Shown here: positions 1-9,599 of the stretch, piece by piece
How the letters are laid out: each line of letters starts with the position of its first letter
Position numbering within the stretch: the stretch's first letter is position 1
Assembly: GCA_963765585.1 (NCBI GenBank)
Contig: CAVXXB010000006.1
Location: forward strand, 75,621-139,620
DNA length: 64,000 nucleotides
Origin: CAVXXB01 sp963765585
Lineage (GTDB): Bacteria; Calditrichota; Calditrichia; JAJRVZ01
Direction of reading: 5' to 3'
The notes under the pieces: model-generated
The model's input: only the letters and a program-made list of their open reading frames with translations
What the model was told of the DNA's origin: nothing
Database searches by the model: none
Program-made: the position numbers and the translations under genes

Positions 1-145
1 TCATTACAAACGTTACTGCCATCCCCATACTCACCGCAGATGATATTTTTTTTGAGACGCCAACAAAGGGACAGATTCCCAGGAAGTATGACAAGACAAA
101 GTTATTTACAACCGCCGCAGATACAAATAATAAGAAAAATTTCAT
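1..145 (-). CDS. rnfA: RnfA, ion-translocating electron transport complex subunit A (N-terminal part only)
   Basis: The first 48 codons of RnfA are visible and the gene runs off the left edge. The start MKFFLLFVSAAVVNNFVLSY and the following LGICPFVGVSKK are typical of RnfA/NqrE, a six-helix inner-membrane subunit of the Rnf ferredoxin:NAD+ oxidoreductase that couples electron flow to H+ or Na+ transport. Its ATG overlaps the rnfE stop in an ATGA junction, so it is translationally coupled as the fifth gene of rnfC-D-G-E-A. RnfB is expected next, outside the window. Confidence 0.93.
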   Translation of the reverse strand, partial: MKFFLLFVSAAVVNNFVLSYFLGICPFVGVSKKISSAVSMGMAVTFVM

Positions 146-756
146 GCCTTGGCCCTCCTGTCATTGATCCAGTTAGTTAGGGCAATAAAGAATCCCAATC
201 CCAGAAATGCACCTGGCGGTAAAATCATCACCATCCATGGTGTAAACCAATCACCAAGAACTGTAAAACCAAATAAGGTTCCAGTACCCAGTATTTCCCG
301 GAACCCACCAAGAACAATTAATACAAATATAAATCCCACACCCATACCAGAGCTATCCAGCAAGGATTTACCTATACCATTTTTTGAAGAAAATGCCTCC
401 TGCCGGCCTAGAATCAGACAGTTCACCACGATCAGTGGCACATATGGACCAAGTGCTTTACTGATATCTGGAAAATATGCGGCCAGAAACCTGTCAGCCA
501 CGGTTACAAAGGTGGCAATAATAACGATATAACTGGCAATTCTAACCTGATGGGGTATCACTTTTCTGAGTAAAGATATAATAATACTCGAGTGAAGTAA
601 CACAAATGTAGTCGCCAATCCCATGGCCAAACCGTTAATCGCCGAGTTGGTAACAGCCAGAACCGGACAGAGCCCAAGTAATGAACTTAATACCGGATTC
701 TCAGCCCATAAGCCTTTTGCAAATTCAGCCGCTGCAGAAATCTTTGATTTTGCCAT
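142..756 (-). CDS. rnfE: RnfE, electron transport complex subunit E
   Basis: A 204-residue membrane protein of the RnfE/NqrD family, paralogous to RnfA and predicted to form six helices. The segment ENPVLSSLLGLCPVLAVTNS near residue 20 is the family signature, with a conserved Cys in the first helix that helps hold an intramembrane iron-sulfur cluster together with RnfA. Length is normal. It lies 19 bp after rnfG and overlaps rnfA by 4 bp, in the standard Rnf order. Confidence 0.95.
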   Translation of the reverse strand: MAKSKISAAAEFAKGLWAENPVLSSLLGLCPVLAVTNSAINGLAMGLATTFVLLHSSIIISLLRKVIPHQVRIASYIVIIATFVTVADRFLAAYFPDISKALGPYVPLIVVNCLILGRQEAFSSKNGIGKSLLDSSGMGVGFIFVLIVLGGFREILGTGTLFGFTVLGDWFTPWMVMILPPGAFLGLGFFIALTNWINDRRAKA

Positions 757-775
757 TCTTTATCCTTCAGTTTAT

Positions 776-1384
776 TTACAAAACCTCTTTTGCCGGCCCG
801 GATGGGGCAGAGGTATATGCTTGTCTTACCTTTTTAATATAATCATTCAATATATTTACAACTGCCTGTGATGAAATCGTCGCCCCTGTAATGGCCTGAA
901 TATCATACGGATTAGTGGGCTTGACATTTTTCACCACACCAATCTGAGGTTCTGTCTTTAGTTTTTTGAACTGATTGGGAAACCAGTATGGATCTTTTTT
1001 ATTTGACGGATCAACCACAATTTTTGTACCCAAGCCCGGGGTTTCTATCTGCTCTAGAATTTTGATCCCGGTTATTTCCGTAAAATCCATGGTCAAACCA
1101 ACCATGATCGAGACTTTACCCTGAAATCCGCTTCCCACTGCTTCACAGGCGACACCAACCGGTTGTCCATCCTGATCTTTGCCAACATAAAGTGTAATGC
1201 CATTATTGACAATCTCATCATATTCCTGATATGGCGGTAACACTTCAGAGATGGCTTTCTTTAATTCGGCAAGTTTATGGGCTTCAATTTTGGGTTTTGT
1301 AATTCCATCCCACGTTGAAAGCAGACCACCGGAAAACATTGTAATCACTGTTAATACAACAATCATTTTTTGTGTCGTGGTCAT
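776..1384 (-). CDS. rnfG: RnfG, FMN-binding electron transport subunit G
   Basis: A 202-residue protein with one N-terminal membrane helix and an extracytoplasmic FMN-binding domain. The flavinylation motif is visible as TGATISSQAVV near residue 165; in the family FMN is attached through a phosphoester to the Thr of S/T-GAT. It passes electrons between RnfD and the other redox subunits. Its ATG overlaps the rnfD stop (ATGA), showing tight coupling. Confidence 0.94.
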   Translation of the reverse strand: MTTTQKMIVVLTVITMFSGGLLSTWDGITKPKIEAHKLAELKKAISEVLPPYQEYDEIVNNGITLYVGKDQDGQPVGVACEAVGSGFQGKVSIMVGLTMDFTEITGIKILEQIETPGLGTKIVVDPSNKKDPYWFPNQFKKLKTEPQIGVVKNVKPTNPYDIQAITGATISSQAVVNILNDYIKKVRQAYTSAPSGPAKEVL

Positions 1385-2478
1385 ATTTTTACCTCACCGA
1401 ATATTTTTGGTCTGGTTTTACGGTTTATGATCGGTGTAAATGCATTCATCAACAGAATTGAGTACATCACACCCTCGGGTACCCCGCCAAATAACCTGAT
1501 CACGATAAGAATGATACCTGCGCCAATACCAAATATATAGGATCCGCGCGGCGTGATCGGTGATGTTACCATGTCAGTAGCCATAAAGAAAGCACCTAAC
1601 ATTAAACCACCTGAGAGAAGATGAAACAATGGATTCGCATAATCCTCAGGTGACGTTAGCCAAAAGATACCACTCAGGATAAATACGGTACCAATATAGC
1701 TGACAGGGATGCGCCAGTCGGCATATTTTCTGATCAACAAAAATGCACCACCCAATATAACGGCCAGGGCAGAAGTTTCTCCCAGCGAACCTGCGATATT
1801 ACCTACCAACAGATCGTTATACCCTGTCAGAATTTTCTCAAATTTGAATATCCCCAGAGGTGTCGCTGCCGTAACCGCATCAACCGCAGCAAATTTTTCC
1901 GTTTGCGGAAAAGTCCATGTTGTCATGGCAACGGGAAAACTGGCCTGGAGAAATGCACGACCCAGCAATGCCGGATTAAAAATATTATATCCCAGACCAC
2001 CAAATACCTGTTTGCCGATCGCAACGGCAAAGATCGAGCCCAGTATTGCCGCACTCAGGGGTAATGAAGGCGGAAGCGTCAATGCCAGTAACAAGCCGGT
2101 AATGGCAGCACTGCCATCACCAATTGTGAAGGATTCGCCCTTCATTTTGTTCATCAGCATTTCTGTTAAAAGCGCCGTGATGATACAGACTGTAATTAAA
2201 ATTGCAGCTGACATACCGAAATAATAAACGGCCATGGCTGATGCCGGTACTAAAGCGGCAACTACTGACCACATTATTTTAGGTACGCTATCCGTTGTTA
2301 CAAAATGAGGTGAAGAGGAAATCAACAGAGGTGTGCCCTCTGGTTTCCACAATTTTGCTCTGGGATCCGGTTTTGGTTTTGGAGCAGGTGGTGTTGGTTT
2401 TTCCACTACCGCCTGTACAGGTTTCTCTTCCGGAACTGGTTTTTCTTGCGCTTCTTCAGATGTTTTATTCGTTTCCAT
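1381..2478 (-). CDS. rnfD: RnfD, electron transport complex subunit D with a Lys/Pro-rich N-terminal extension
   Basis: A 365-residue polytopic membrane protein of the NqrB/RnfD family. The FMN-attachment motif appears as DAVTAATPLG near residue 200, and GDGSAAITGLLLALTLP and NIFNPALLGRAFL are family blocks. The first 45 or so residues are a hydrophilic extension rich in Glu, Lys and Pro (for example PPAPKPKPDPRAK) preceding the usual start near SSSPH. Such a tail is not part of the core fold and may contact RnfC or the cytoplasmic modules; that is inference. Lies 13 bp after rnfC. Confidence 0.94.
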   Translation of the reverse strand: METNKTSEEAQEKPVPEEKPVQAVVEKPTPPAPKPKPDPRAKLWKPEGTPLLISSSPHFVTTDSVPKIMWSVVAALVPASAMAVYYFGMSAAILITVCIITALLTEMLMNKMKGESFTIGDGSAAITGLLLALTLPPSLPLSAAILGSIFAVAIGKQVFGGLGYNIFNPALLGRAFLQASFPVAMTTWTFPQTEKFAAVDAVTAATPLGIFKFEKILTGYNDLLVGNIAGSLGETSALAVILGGAFLLIRKYADWRIPVSYIGTVFILSGIFWLTSPEDYANPLFHLLSGGLMLGAFFMATDMVTSPITPRGSYIFGIGAGIILIVIRLFGGVPEGVMYSILLMNAFTPIINRKTRPKIFGEVKI

Positions 2479-2491
2479 TTGATCTCTCTAA

Positions 2492-3820
2492 CTAGGCAAC
2501 TTTTTTGCGTTTATTTTCGGTAACTTTCATTTTGCCAACCCTGATCCACTGTACAAGCGGTATATGAGACGGGCAAACATACGCACATGAGCCACATTCA
2601 ATACAGTTTAAAATTCCAAGATTATTCGCTTCATCCCATTGTGCCATTTCAGAAAAACTTGCCAGACGGGTCGGCAGTAAATTCATCGGACAGGCCAGGA
2701 CACAACTTCCGCATTGGATACATGGGTACGTTTTGGATTTATTGATTGTGGATTCTGTTTTGCATACAATACCACTGGTAGCCTTTACCACTGGAACGGA
2801 TAATTCATATTGGGCAAATCCCATCATAGGGCCACCCATAAATATCTCGACCGTTTTTTCGTCAAGTCCGCCACAAAAATCAATGACTGAGCGGAATGGC
2901 GTTCCAATCCGGGTCAGAACATTTTTTGGCTCTTTGATCCCTTCTCCGGTAACCGTGACTACGCGTTCAATCAGCGGCTTACCATCCAGAATTGCATCGG
3001 CAACTGAGAGTGCGGTGCCTACATTGTTAACTACAGTGCCCACATCCATCGGCAATCCACCGGCAGGAACTCTTCGTTTAACAACTGCTTCGATTAGCAT
3101 TTTTTCGGCACCCTGGGGGTATTTTACTTTTAATGGAATTACTTTATAGGGTAGTTTTTTTGCGGCGATCAGTTCGGACATATGCTTGATCGCATCGGGC
3201 TTGTTATTTTCAATACCGATATATCCATTTTCCGTGCCAAGCACTTTCATAATGATTGCCATGCCAATCAGCATTTTTTCACCCATTTCCAGCATAGCAC
3301 GATGATCGGCTGTCAGATAAGGCTCACATTCTACACCATTGAGAATAAAAGTATCAATTTTTTTCTCTCTGGGCGGGGCAAGTTTTACGTGAGTGGGAAA
3401 TGCAGCACCACCAAGGCCCACGATACCGGCATGCCAGATTGCGTCACGCAACTTTTCAATCGGGGTATTCTGCCAATCATCAAATGCCGGCAGTTTTTCC
3501 CATTCATCATCACCTGTGCGCTCGATATGTATCATAGTGACTTTCATTCCCAGCGGATGCAGGAATGAATCAACCGCTTTAACCTTTCCTGTTACGGATG
3601 CATGAACCGGACTGGAAACAAATTTTTCACTTTCTCCAATCACCTGACCGGTTTTTACCTCAGCCCCTTTTTCCACCAGTGGTTCGCCGGGAACTCCAAT
3701 ATGCTGCTGGAGAGGGATAAATACCTCTTCCGGCACCGGCATTACTTCAATGGGTTTCTGATTGGTATATTCCTTATGATCATGCGGATGCACACCCTTT
3801 TTAAAAGTCGGTAATTTCAA
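2492..3820 (-). CDS. rnfC: RnfC, electron transport complex subunit C (NADH/FMN and 2x[4Fe-4S])
   Basis: The peripheral, NADH-interacting subunit and first gene of the operon. An open frame reaches 3853, but I place the start at a TTG (3818-3820): it is preceded by GAGAGGAA at good spacing and gives MKLPTFKKGVHPHDHK, the normal RnfC beginning. The SLBB and NADH-binding core holds GGAAFPTHVK and NGVECEPYLTADHR. Two C-terminal [4Fe-4S] motifs, CIQCGSCVLACP and CIECGSCAYVCP, lie within the last 80 residues of about 442. The tail is short, without the long Ala/Lys extension of enterobacterial RnfC. Confidence 0.95.
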   Translation of the reverse strand: MKLPTFKKGVHPHDHKEYTNQKPIEVMPVPEEVFIPLQQHIGVPGEPLVEKGAEVKTGQVIGESEKFVSSPVHASVTGKVKAVDSFLHPLGMKVTMIHIERTGDDEWEKLPAFDDWQNTPIEKLRDAIWHAGIVGLGGAAFPTHVKLAPPREKKIDTFILNGVECEPYLTADHRAMLEMGEKMLIGMAIIMKVLGTENGYIGIENNKPDAIKHMSELIAAKKLPYKVIPLKVKYPQGAEKMLIEAVVKRRVPAGGLPMDVGTVVNNVGTALSVADAILDGKPLIERVVTVTGEGIKEPKNVLTRIGTPFRSVIDFCGGLDEKTVEIFMGGPMMGFAQYELSVPVVKATSGIVCKTESTINKSKTYPCIQCGSCVLACPMNLLPTRLASFSEMAQWDEANNLGILNCIECGSCAYVCPSHIPLVQWIRVGKMKVTENKRKKVA

Positions 3821-4009
3821 TCTGTTTCCTCTCTTTATATATAGCTGAACCAACGCGGAATAGTATGCAAATTTAACGCCAAGTAATTTAAATCTATATT
3901 TTTCAACATGTTGAGTTGTTTTGTACTTAAATTATAGTACACAATTTTTCTCAATTTTGCGAAAATAATAAGATGGAATTTACAGCTTCAGGAATTAATT
4001 TCAAAGAGA

Positions 4010-4200
4010 AAGTGGATACGGGGCACAGGGTGCGGGATTCAGGAGACAAGATGCCGGATGCTGGATACTGGATGCTCGTCACTGGGCACTCGGCACTGGC
4101 CAAATCATGGAATATTTGGCCCCGATTTACCGACCGGAGAGAGGTGTTGTTATCGGGAATGCTGGATTCTCGGTACTGGATGAAAAAAGGTTTCCATACT
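4010..4200. repeat. Low-complexity word-like intergenic repeats
   Basis: The spacer between rnfC and the M16 gene (3821-4755) has no convincing gene. This part is built from slightly varied short words such as GGATGCTGGATACTGGATG and CACTGGGCACTCGGCACTGG. Similar text recurs at about 4620-4750, 16976-17110, 20440-20490 and 29700-29745. An apparent open frame through this stretch has no family features and is treated as chance. Confidence 0.6.
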
Positions 4201-4214
4201 ACCCATTAAAAAAA

Positions 4215-4303
4215 GCCCCGAAGGGGCTAAACATTCTAGCCGCGGGCAACGCCCGCGGTACAGGATCCATCCACAGCCCATAACCCCGAAGGGGTTAAAT
4301 AAT
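4215..4303. repeat. Triple-hairpin REP-like element, copy 1
   Basis: About 90 bp containing three successive palindromes: GCCCCGAAGGGGC, then CCGCGGGCAACGCCCGCGG, then AACCCCGAAGGGGTT. The same layout occurs at 4489-4579 and 17132-17221 and, reversed, at 29421-29507. Confidence 0.85.
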
Positions 4304-4488
4304 AATTTACACGACGGGAGGATCCTGCGAGATGACAGACCAGAAAACAGGATGCAGGATTCTCGGTTCTAGGCACTTGGTACTGGCACTCGCTTCTCAT
4401 TTCCGGATGCTTGCCGTTGAATGGGTATAATAATTCCGTATGACTGGAATAAAAATGCATTGTTATTGCTCATCTACCGTTTACAAAA

Positions 4489-4579
4489 GCCCCGAAGGGG
4501 CTAAACAATTCTAGCCGTGGGCGTAGCCCACGGTGGAAGATCCACCCACAACCCATAACCCCGAAGGGGTTAAATAATT
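4489..4579. repeat. Triple-hairpin REP-like element, copy 2
   Basis: Same three-palindrome layout as copy 1 and same orientation, 185 bp downstream. The central hairpin reads CCGTGGGCGTAGCCCACGG, which differs from copy 1 by paired changes in the stem. Confidence 0.85.
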
Positions 4580-4755
4580 GACCACCCATCGGGAAGATTC
4601 CTGCGGAATGACATGGCGGGATTCAAGATACAGGATCCAGGCTTCAGGTCCCAGGTTTAGGATCACCGAGTGGTCCTGGAGCCTGGTACCTTACTCCTTG
4701 GTCCTTGTACCTTGAGCCTAGAACCTACCTGTATCCTGTATCCTGCATCCTGAAT

Positions 4756-7580
4756 CTATTCCTCCGCCTCTGGCTTCAACACAAACTGTGCCACATTTTT
4801 TTCATCAAAGTATTTTTCAGCCGTGGCACGAATGGTCTCACGATCCAACTTGTTAACATACATCTCCTGATATTTGAGAATGTCAAGTGGATCCCAACCA
4901 TAATAATAATAAGTTTCCAGTCTTGTTTAGCCAGAATTTATTTTCTTTTTCGCTCTTTTCGCGTGCCCTTAGTTGAGATTCTTTAACCTTTGTCAGATAT
5001 AATTCGTCAACAAGTTCTGTTTTCAAACTGTCAATTTGTTTATTTACATTTTCCACCAGTTCTTCCACGCGGGATGGATCGCAACCAAATGATACGATAA
5101 TGCGGTACGTCTGTCTCGGGTATCGGGAACTAAAAGCACTGGCACCAACACTATACGTACCTCCCAATTGCTCACGCAAAACTTCACGAAGTTTAATCTG
5201 CAGTACCTGTGCCATCGATCTCAGACGATAGTCATTTAAGGCTGACCATTCAAAGTCACCGGTATATTGGATCTGGACCTCGCTCTGCTCTTCAATGCCC
5301 TTTTTAACAACTTTTTGAATGATTCCTTCCGGCGTTTTAATTTCTGTGTCTTCCCACTCTTCTTTCCGGTTCATATCTGGTAGATTTGCCAGGTAGGTTT
5401 CAACAAACGGCTTTAAGGAATCAGGCGTAAAATTCCCGACAAAAATAAAAGTAAAATCACTGGCATCCGCAAAACGATCTTTATAAATAGCCAGCGACTT
5501 ATTAATATCCATTTCAGCGAATAATTCTTCAGTCCAGGGTCTGCGCCGGGGATGATACTGTGCCATGGTCAATTGAATGGTGTCCTGAAATGCAGATTTT
5601 GGATCGGCGTGTCTGTTTTTTATATACTCCTGAAGCCGGTATCTATAAGAGGCAAACGCCGTACTGTCTACCCGCGGTGAATAAAAATAAAGATAGATCA
5701 GTTGAAACATCGTCTCCAGATCCTGTGGGGAAGCCGATCCCATGAAGCCTTCTTCCAGTTCCCCGATCCATGGTGTAACTCGTGCTATTTTTCCTGTGAG
5801 TAATTTCCCCAGTTCAATCATACTAAAATCAGAGATACCGGATTGTTTAATGATCGCCGTGGCACTCACTGCCGGAACATAATCTTTATTATCAACCAGA
5901 GAGTTTCCTCCGGGACTTGAGGCTGTAAATAAAATTTCATCATTTTTAAATTCAGTCGGTTTGAGGATTACTTTAATGCCATTTGCCAATTGCCATTCGG
6001 TTACATCAATGCCTGCAATATATTTTTCACCCGTAATAGTCACCGGTTTCAATTCTTTATCAAAAAGTGGTGTGTCTTTTAATTTATCTTCATATGCAGT
6101 AATTTCCATTGCCGCAACGGCCTTGTAGACATTGGCCAATTCATCCTCTGTGGGTATAATTAAACCTTCCTTTTCCGGGGCAGTTACAGTAATTACCCGG
6201 CTCTTTACCGACATCCATTGTTCACCCAGATGATTTATTTCCTCTAATGTAATTTGTGGTAAAAAGAACTTTTGATATGCAAACTCTGTCTCAATACCAG
6301 GGATAGGTTCGGCACTCAGAAAGTTCCGGATATACTCGGCAGCATACTGACCCGATTCCGATTTATCCCGTTCGGCATATGACTGCTCCATTCGGCGTAA
6401 CATAGCCGTTTTTGATCGATCCAGTTCTGATTGTGTAAAACCATGTTTCTTTACCCGCTCCGATTCTATCAATACTGCTTCCAGACCCGCCAGGATTCCA
6501 TCATCTTTTACCGATGCGCTCAGGGTGTAGGCATCTTTTGTCCTGACAAATCCTCCTTTTGATGACATCGCATATAGAAATGGAGGTTCCGGTTGCTGTA
6601 AAAGTTCCTGGAATCTGCGATTCAACATAGAATTATACAAATTCTCTACCAGCATACGCCGGTAGTCGCCGATTTTACTCTCCTCTTGTCCTTCCAGTTT
6701 ATGATACACACGTAATGCGGTTCCGGTTGCCTCTGGATCTGTCGCAATGGCAAAAAGTGTTTCGTCATGATCCGGCACCGTATATACGGTTCGTTCAGCA
6801 GCATCATCTGCGAGTGTAAGACGGCTAAAATGAGTCTTAATTTTTTGCTCGATATAATCAGGATCAAAATCTCCAACCGCTACAACGGCCATCAGATCAG
6901 GGCGGTACCATTTTTTATAAAACTGGCGCAATGTTTCATGATCAAAATTTTCAATAATATCCATTTTACCAATAGGTAATCTTTCAGCATAGCGTGAATC
7001 ATGCAAAATTACCGGCAGTACTTTATCAAATAAGCGGGCACCGGCGCCTCTTGCGTAACCGCCATTCTTCAATTATCACACCCCGTTCCTTGTCAATTTC
7101 TTCACCTTCCATGGAAATCTGGTGCGCCCAGTCCTCCAGTATCTGAAACGCCTTGTTCATAATTGATACGCTGTCAGTGGGAATTTGCAGCATATATACG
7201 GTTTCATCAAAGCTGGTATACGCATTTAAATCCGGACCAAAGCGCATACCGATTGATTCCAGATAATCCACCAATTCGTGTTTTTGAAAATTCTGTGTTC
7301 CGTTAAATGCCATGTGCTCGAGAAAATGAGCGAGTCCCTGCTGGTCGTCATCTTCCAAAACTGATCCTGCATTTAAAACCAAACGAAGCTCGGCCCTGTT
7401 CTCCGGTTTTTTATTCACTCTGATGTAATAAGTCAATCCATTATCCAGTTTTTCGATTTTAATATCGGGACTTACCGGAATTTTATCTTCGATATTAAAT
7501 TCCTGAGCGGAAAGGGTCAAAAAAGACAAAAGAAAAAAGACAAAAGAAAAAAGTAGAACAATTGACAATCTGGTTTTCAT
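4756..7580 (-). CDS. M16 family zinc peptidase (pitrilysin-like), split by two +1 frameshifts
   Basis: A secreted or periplasmic insulinase-type peptidase of about 940 residues. The N-terminal signal peptide ends near LSAQ. The inverted zinc motif HFLEH with the downstream Glu in KERGVIIEEWR is in the first segment; a second M16 domain occupies the C-terminal half, as in two-domain M16 enzymes. The reading frame breaks twice. Near 7045 removing one A restores EEWRLRRGAGARLFDK. Near 4921 removing one A restores FWLNKLETYYYYGWDPLDIL and carries the protein to a TAG at 4756. Total length is 3n+2, consistent with two insertions. I treat it as one functional gene with sequencing errors. Confidence 0.88.
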
Positions 7581-7726
7581 TGATATTTACTCCTGGGTTT
7601 TTATCGCTAAACGAAAGATTTGATGTAGAGTTTCAAATACATGTAATTACTGAAGATAATATGAAAGATATTCACCTTAAGTTCAATTTATACGCGGTTT
7701 ATTATTCAATTTAAAAAAAATAATAC

Positions 7727-7785
7727 GTCATTCCGAACTTGTTTCGGAATCTAAATTTCAGACCCTGAACCAAGTTCAGGGTGAC
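7727..7785. repeat. Pair of short dispersed hairpins of the GTCATTCCGAA type
   Basis: GTCATTCCGAACTTGTTTCG at 7727 onward is a 26 bp hairpin. It is followed at 7761-7785 by a related hairpin in the opposite orientation (GACCCTGAACCAAGTTCAGG). Relatives lie at 26132-26157, 29172-29197 and about 35175. The rest of the 7581-7828 spacer is AT-rich and holds no gene. Confidence 0.75.
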
Positions 7786-7828
7786 GGATTCGAGATTCCT
7801 AAAAAATGTGCGTGCTAATTTAATTTTT

Positions 7829-9037
7829 CTATTTCTTTTTTTTACCCGCCAGTTTAACCACTTCATTCATAATTTTTTCTGCCACCTGGGTTTTCTTGAG
7901 CATGGGCAGATCCACAGGCTTTCCGCCTTTTTTTATTATTGTTACCCGGTTTGTTTCGCTGGCAAATGCCGCTGCATCTTCGGTTGGATTATTCAGAACA
8001 ATCATATCCAGATTTTTGTTCTTCATCTTCCTTCGCGCATTTTCAACCTCGTTATCCGTTTCTAATGCAAAGCCGATAAGAATCCTGTGTCCTTTGCGTT
8101 TCCCGGCCTCGGCCAGTATATCCGGATTTGCTACCAGGGCAATATCAATTTCCTTTTTATCTTTTTTCATTTTGCGAAACAGCACATTCTTGGCGCGATA
8201 GTCAGAAACGGCCGCATTGGCAATTAAAATATCGACATCATCCAGGTTTTCGAATACCGCATCATACATATCTTCCGCACCACTTACCGGATAGTATTCC
8301 ATCCCGGGTGGCGGTATTAGGTTGTTTGGACCGGATACTAATTTGACCCGTGCGCCGCGGTAAAAAGCCTCTGCAGCGAGAGCAAATCCCATTTTGCCTG
8401 AAGACCTGTTGGTGATAATCCGAACCGGATCGATTTCTTCTTCAGTGCGACCCGCGGTGACCATAACAGTTTTCCCTGCAAGATCTTTTTTAACCGTCAT
8501 GGCATATTTCAACCAATGTAAAAGAACCGGCAAATCCGGAAGCCGTCCCGTACCTGTATATCCACAAGCCAGATCCCCTTCATCCGGATCTACAATCACA
8601 TATCCATTTTGAGACAGACGTTCCAGATTATTTTGTACCGCTGGATTGGCCCACATATTTGAGTTCATCGCCGGGGCAATTACGGTCTTAGACCAGGCCG
8701 CAAGACAGACAGTACTCAGCAAATCATCACCGATACCGTTTGCAATTTTTGCGATTATATTCGCAGTTGCCGGGGCAATCAAAACAATATCGGCCCAGTC
8801 AGCCAGATCAATATGCACCGTTGCACTGAATTCATTTTCAGGGAACAGATTGGTATGTACCTTCCTGCCAATCAGTGTCTCCATAGTCAGAGGGGTAATG
8901 AATTTTTGGGCGGATTGGGTCATGATTATTTCAACTTCTGCCCCGGAACGTATCAGATGCCGGACTAATTCCGCACACTTATATGCAGCGATTCCACCAC
9001 TGATACCTACTAGTATTTTTTTATTTTCGAAACTCAT
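7829..9037 (-). CDS. coaBC: Bifunctional CoaBC (phosphopantothenoylcysteine synthetase/decarboxylase)
   Basis: A 402-residue cytoplasmic enzyme of coenzyme A synthesis. The N-terminal flavoprotein CoaC domain has GISGGIAAYK at 11-20, active-site His75 in ATVHIDL, the PAMN clasp near 122, and the proton-donating Cys158 in DLACGYTGTGRLP. The CoaB domain begins near residue 183 with VMVTAGRTEEEIDPVR, continues with NRSSGKMG and has AAVSDYRA further on. It starts 4 bp after the gmk stop and is the last gene of yicC-gmk-coaBC. Confidence 0.96.
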   Translation of the reverse strand: MSFENKKILVGISGGIAAYKCAELVRHLIRSGAEVEIIMTQSAQKFITPLTMETLIGRKVHTNLFPENEFSATVHIDLADWADIVLIAPATANIIAKIANGIGDDLLSTVCLAAWSKTVIAPAMNSNMWANPAVQNNLERLSQNGYVIVDPDEGDLACGYTGTGRLPDLPVLLHWLKYAMTVKKDLAGKTVMVTAGRTEEEIDPVRIITNRSSGKMGFALAAEAFYRGARVKLVSGPNNLIPPPGMEYYPVSGAEDMYDAVFENLDDVDILIANAAVSDYRAKNVLFRKMKKDKKEIDIALVANPDILAEAGKRKGHRILIGFALETDNEVENARRKMKNKNLDMIVLNNPTEDAAAFASETNRVTIIKKGGKPVDLPMLKKTQVAEKIMNEVVKLAGKKKK

Positions 9038-9041
9038 GTTC

Positions 9042-9599
9042 TCACCTGTTGTTAATGATTTCTTCGATCTGCTCGATCGTGTGTTTTAAGGTGTCATTTA
9101 CCACAGTATGATCAAATTTATCGGCATAAGATAATTCCATTTCAATCCGTTCTAAACGTTTTCGGATTGTTTCTTCGTCTTCACTTTTCCGGTTGCGGAG
9201 CCTGTTCAACAATTCTTCATGCGAAGGCGCATTTATAAATATCAGAATAGCATCCGGATATTTGTTTTTAATTGACATTGCGCCTTTAACATCAATATCA
9301 AATACAATCGATTTACCCTGCGAATGCAATTCTTCGATTATGCTCTTCAGTGTGCCATAATAGTTGCCGTGCACTTCTTCATATTCGACAAAATTTCCTT
9401 TGTCGATATTCTCCCTGAACTCCTCAGCAGTTAAAAAATAATAGTCGAAACCCTCTTTCTCCTGTGGACGACGATTTCTCGTTGTCGCAGAGATGGAGAT
9501 GACCATTTCTTTATGTTTCTCAACCAGATTCCGCGCAATTGTTGTCTTTCCTGCTCCGGATGGGGCAGAGAGTACAACATATTTTCCATTTTTTTTCAT
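9042..9599 (-). CDS. gmk: Guanylate kinase
   Basis: A 185-residue enzyme phosphorylating GMP to GDP. The P-loop APSGAGKT is at residues 12-19, the GMP-binding region reads SISATTRNRRPQEKEGFDYYF, and the lid region RNRKSEDEETIRKRL is present. Its ATG overlaps the yicC stop by 4 bp (ATGA). The small RNA polymerase omega gene often found between gmk and coaBC is absent here. Confidence 0.97.
   Translation of the reverse strand: MKKNGKYVVLSAPSGAGKTTIARNLVEKHKEMVISISATTRNRRPQEKEGFDYYFLTAEEFRENIDKGNFVEYEEVHGNYYGTLKSIIEELHSQGKSIVFDIDVKGAMSIKNKYPDAILIFINAPSHEELLNRLRNRKSEDEETIRKRLERIEMELSYADKFDHTVVNDTLKHTIEQIEEIINNR

Noticed and set aside
4236..4460. Small minus-strand reading frame across a REP element
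   Set aside because: It is read through palindromic repeat DNA and shows no protein family features.
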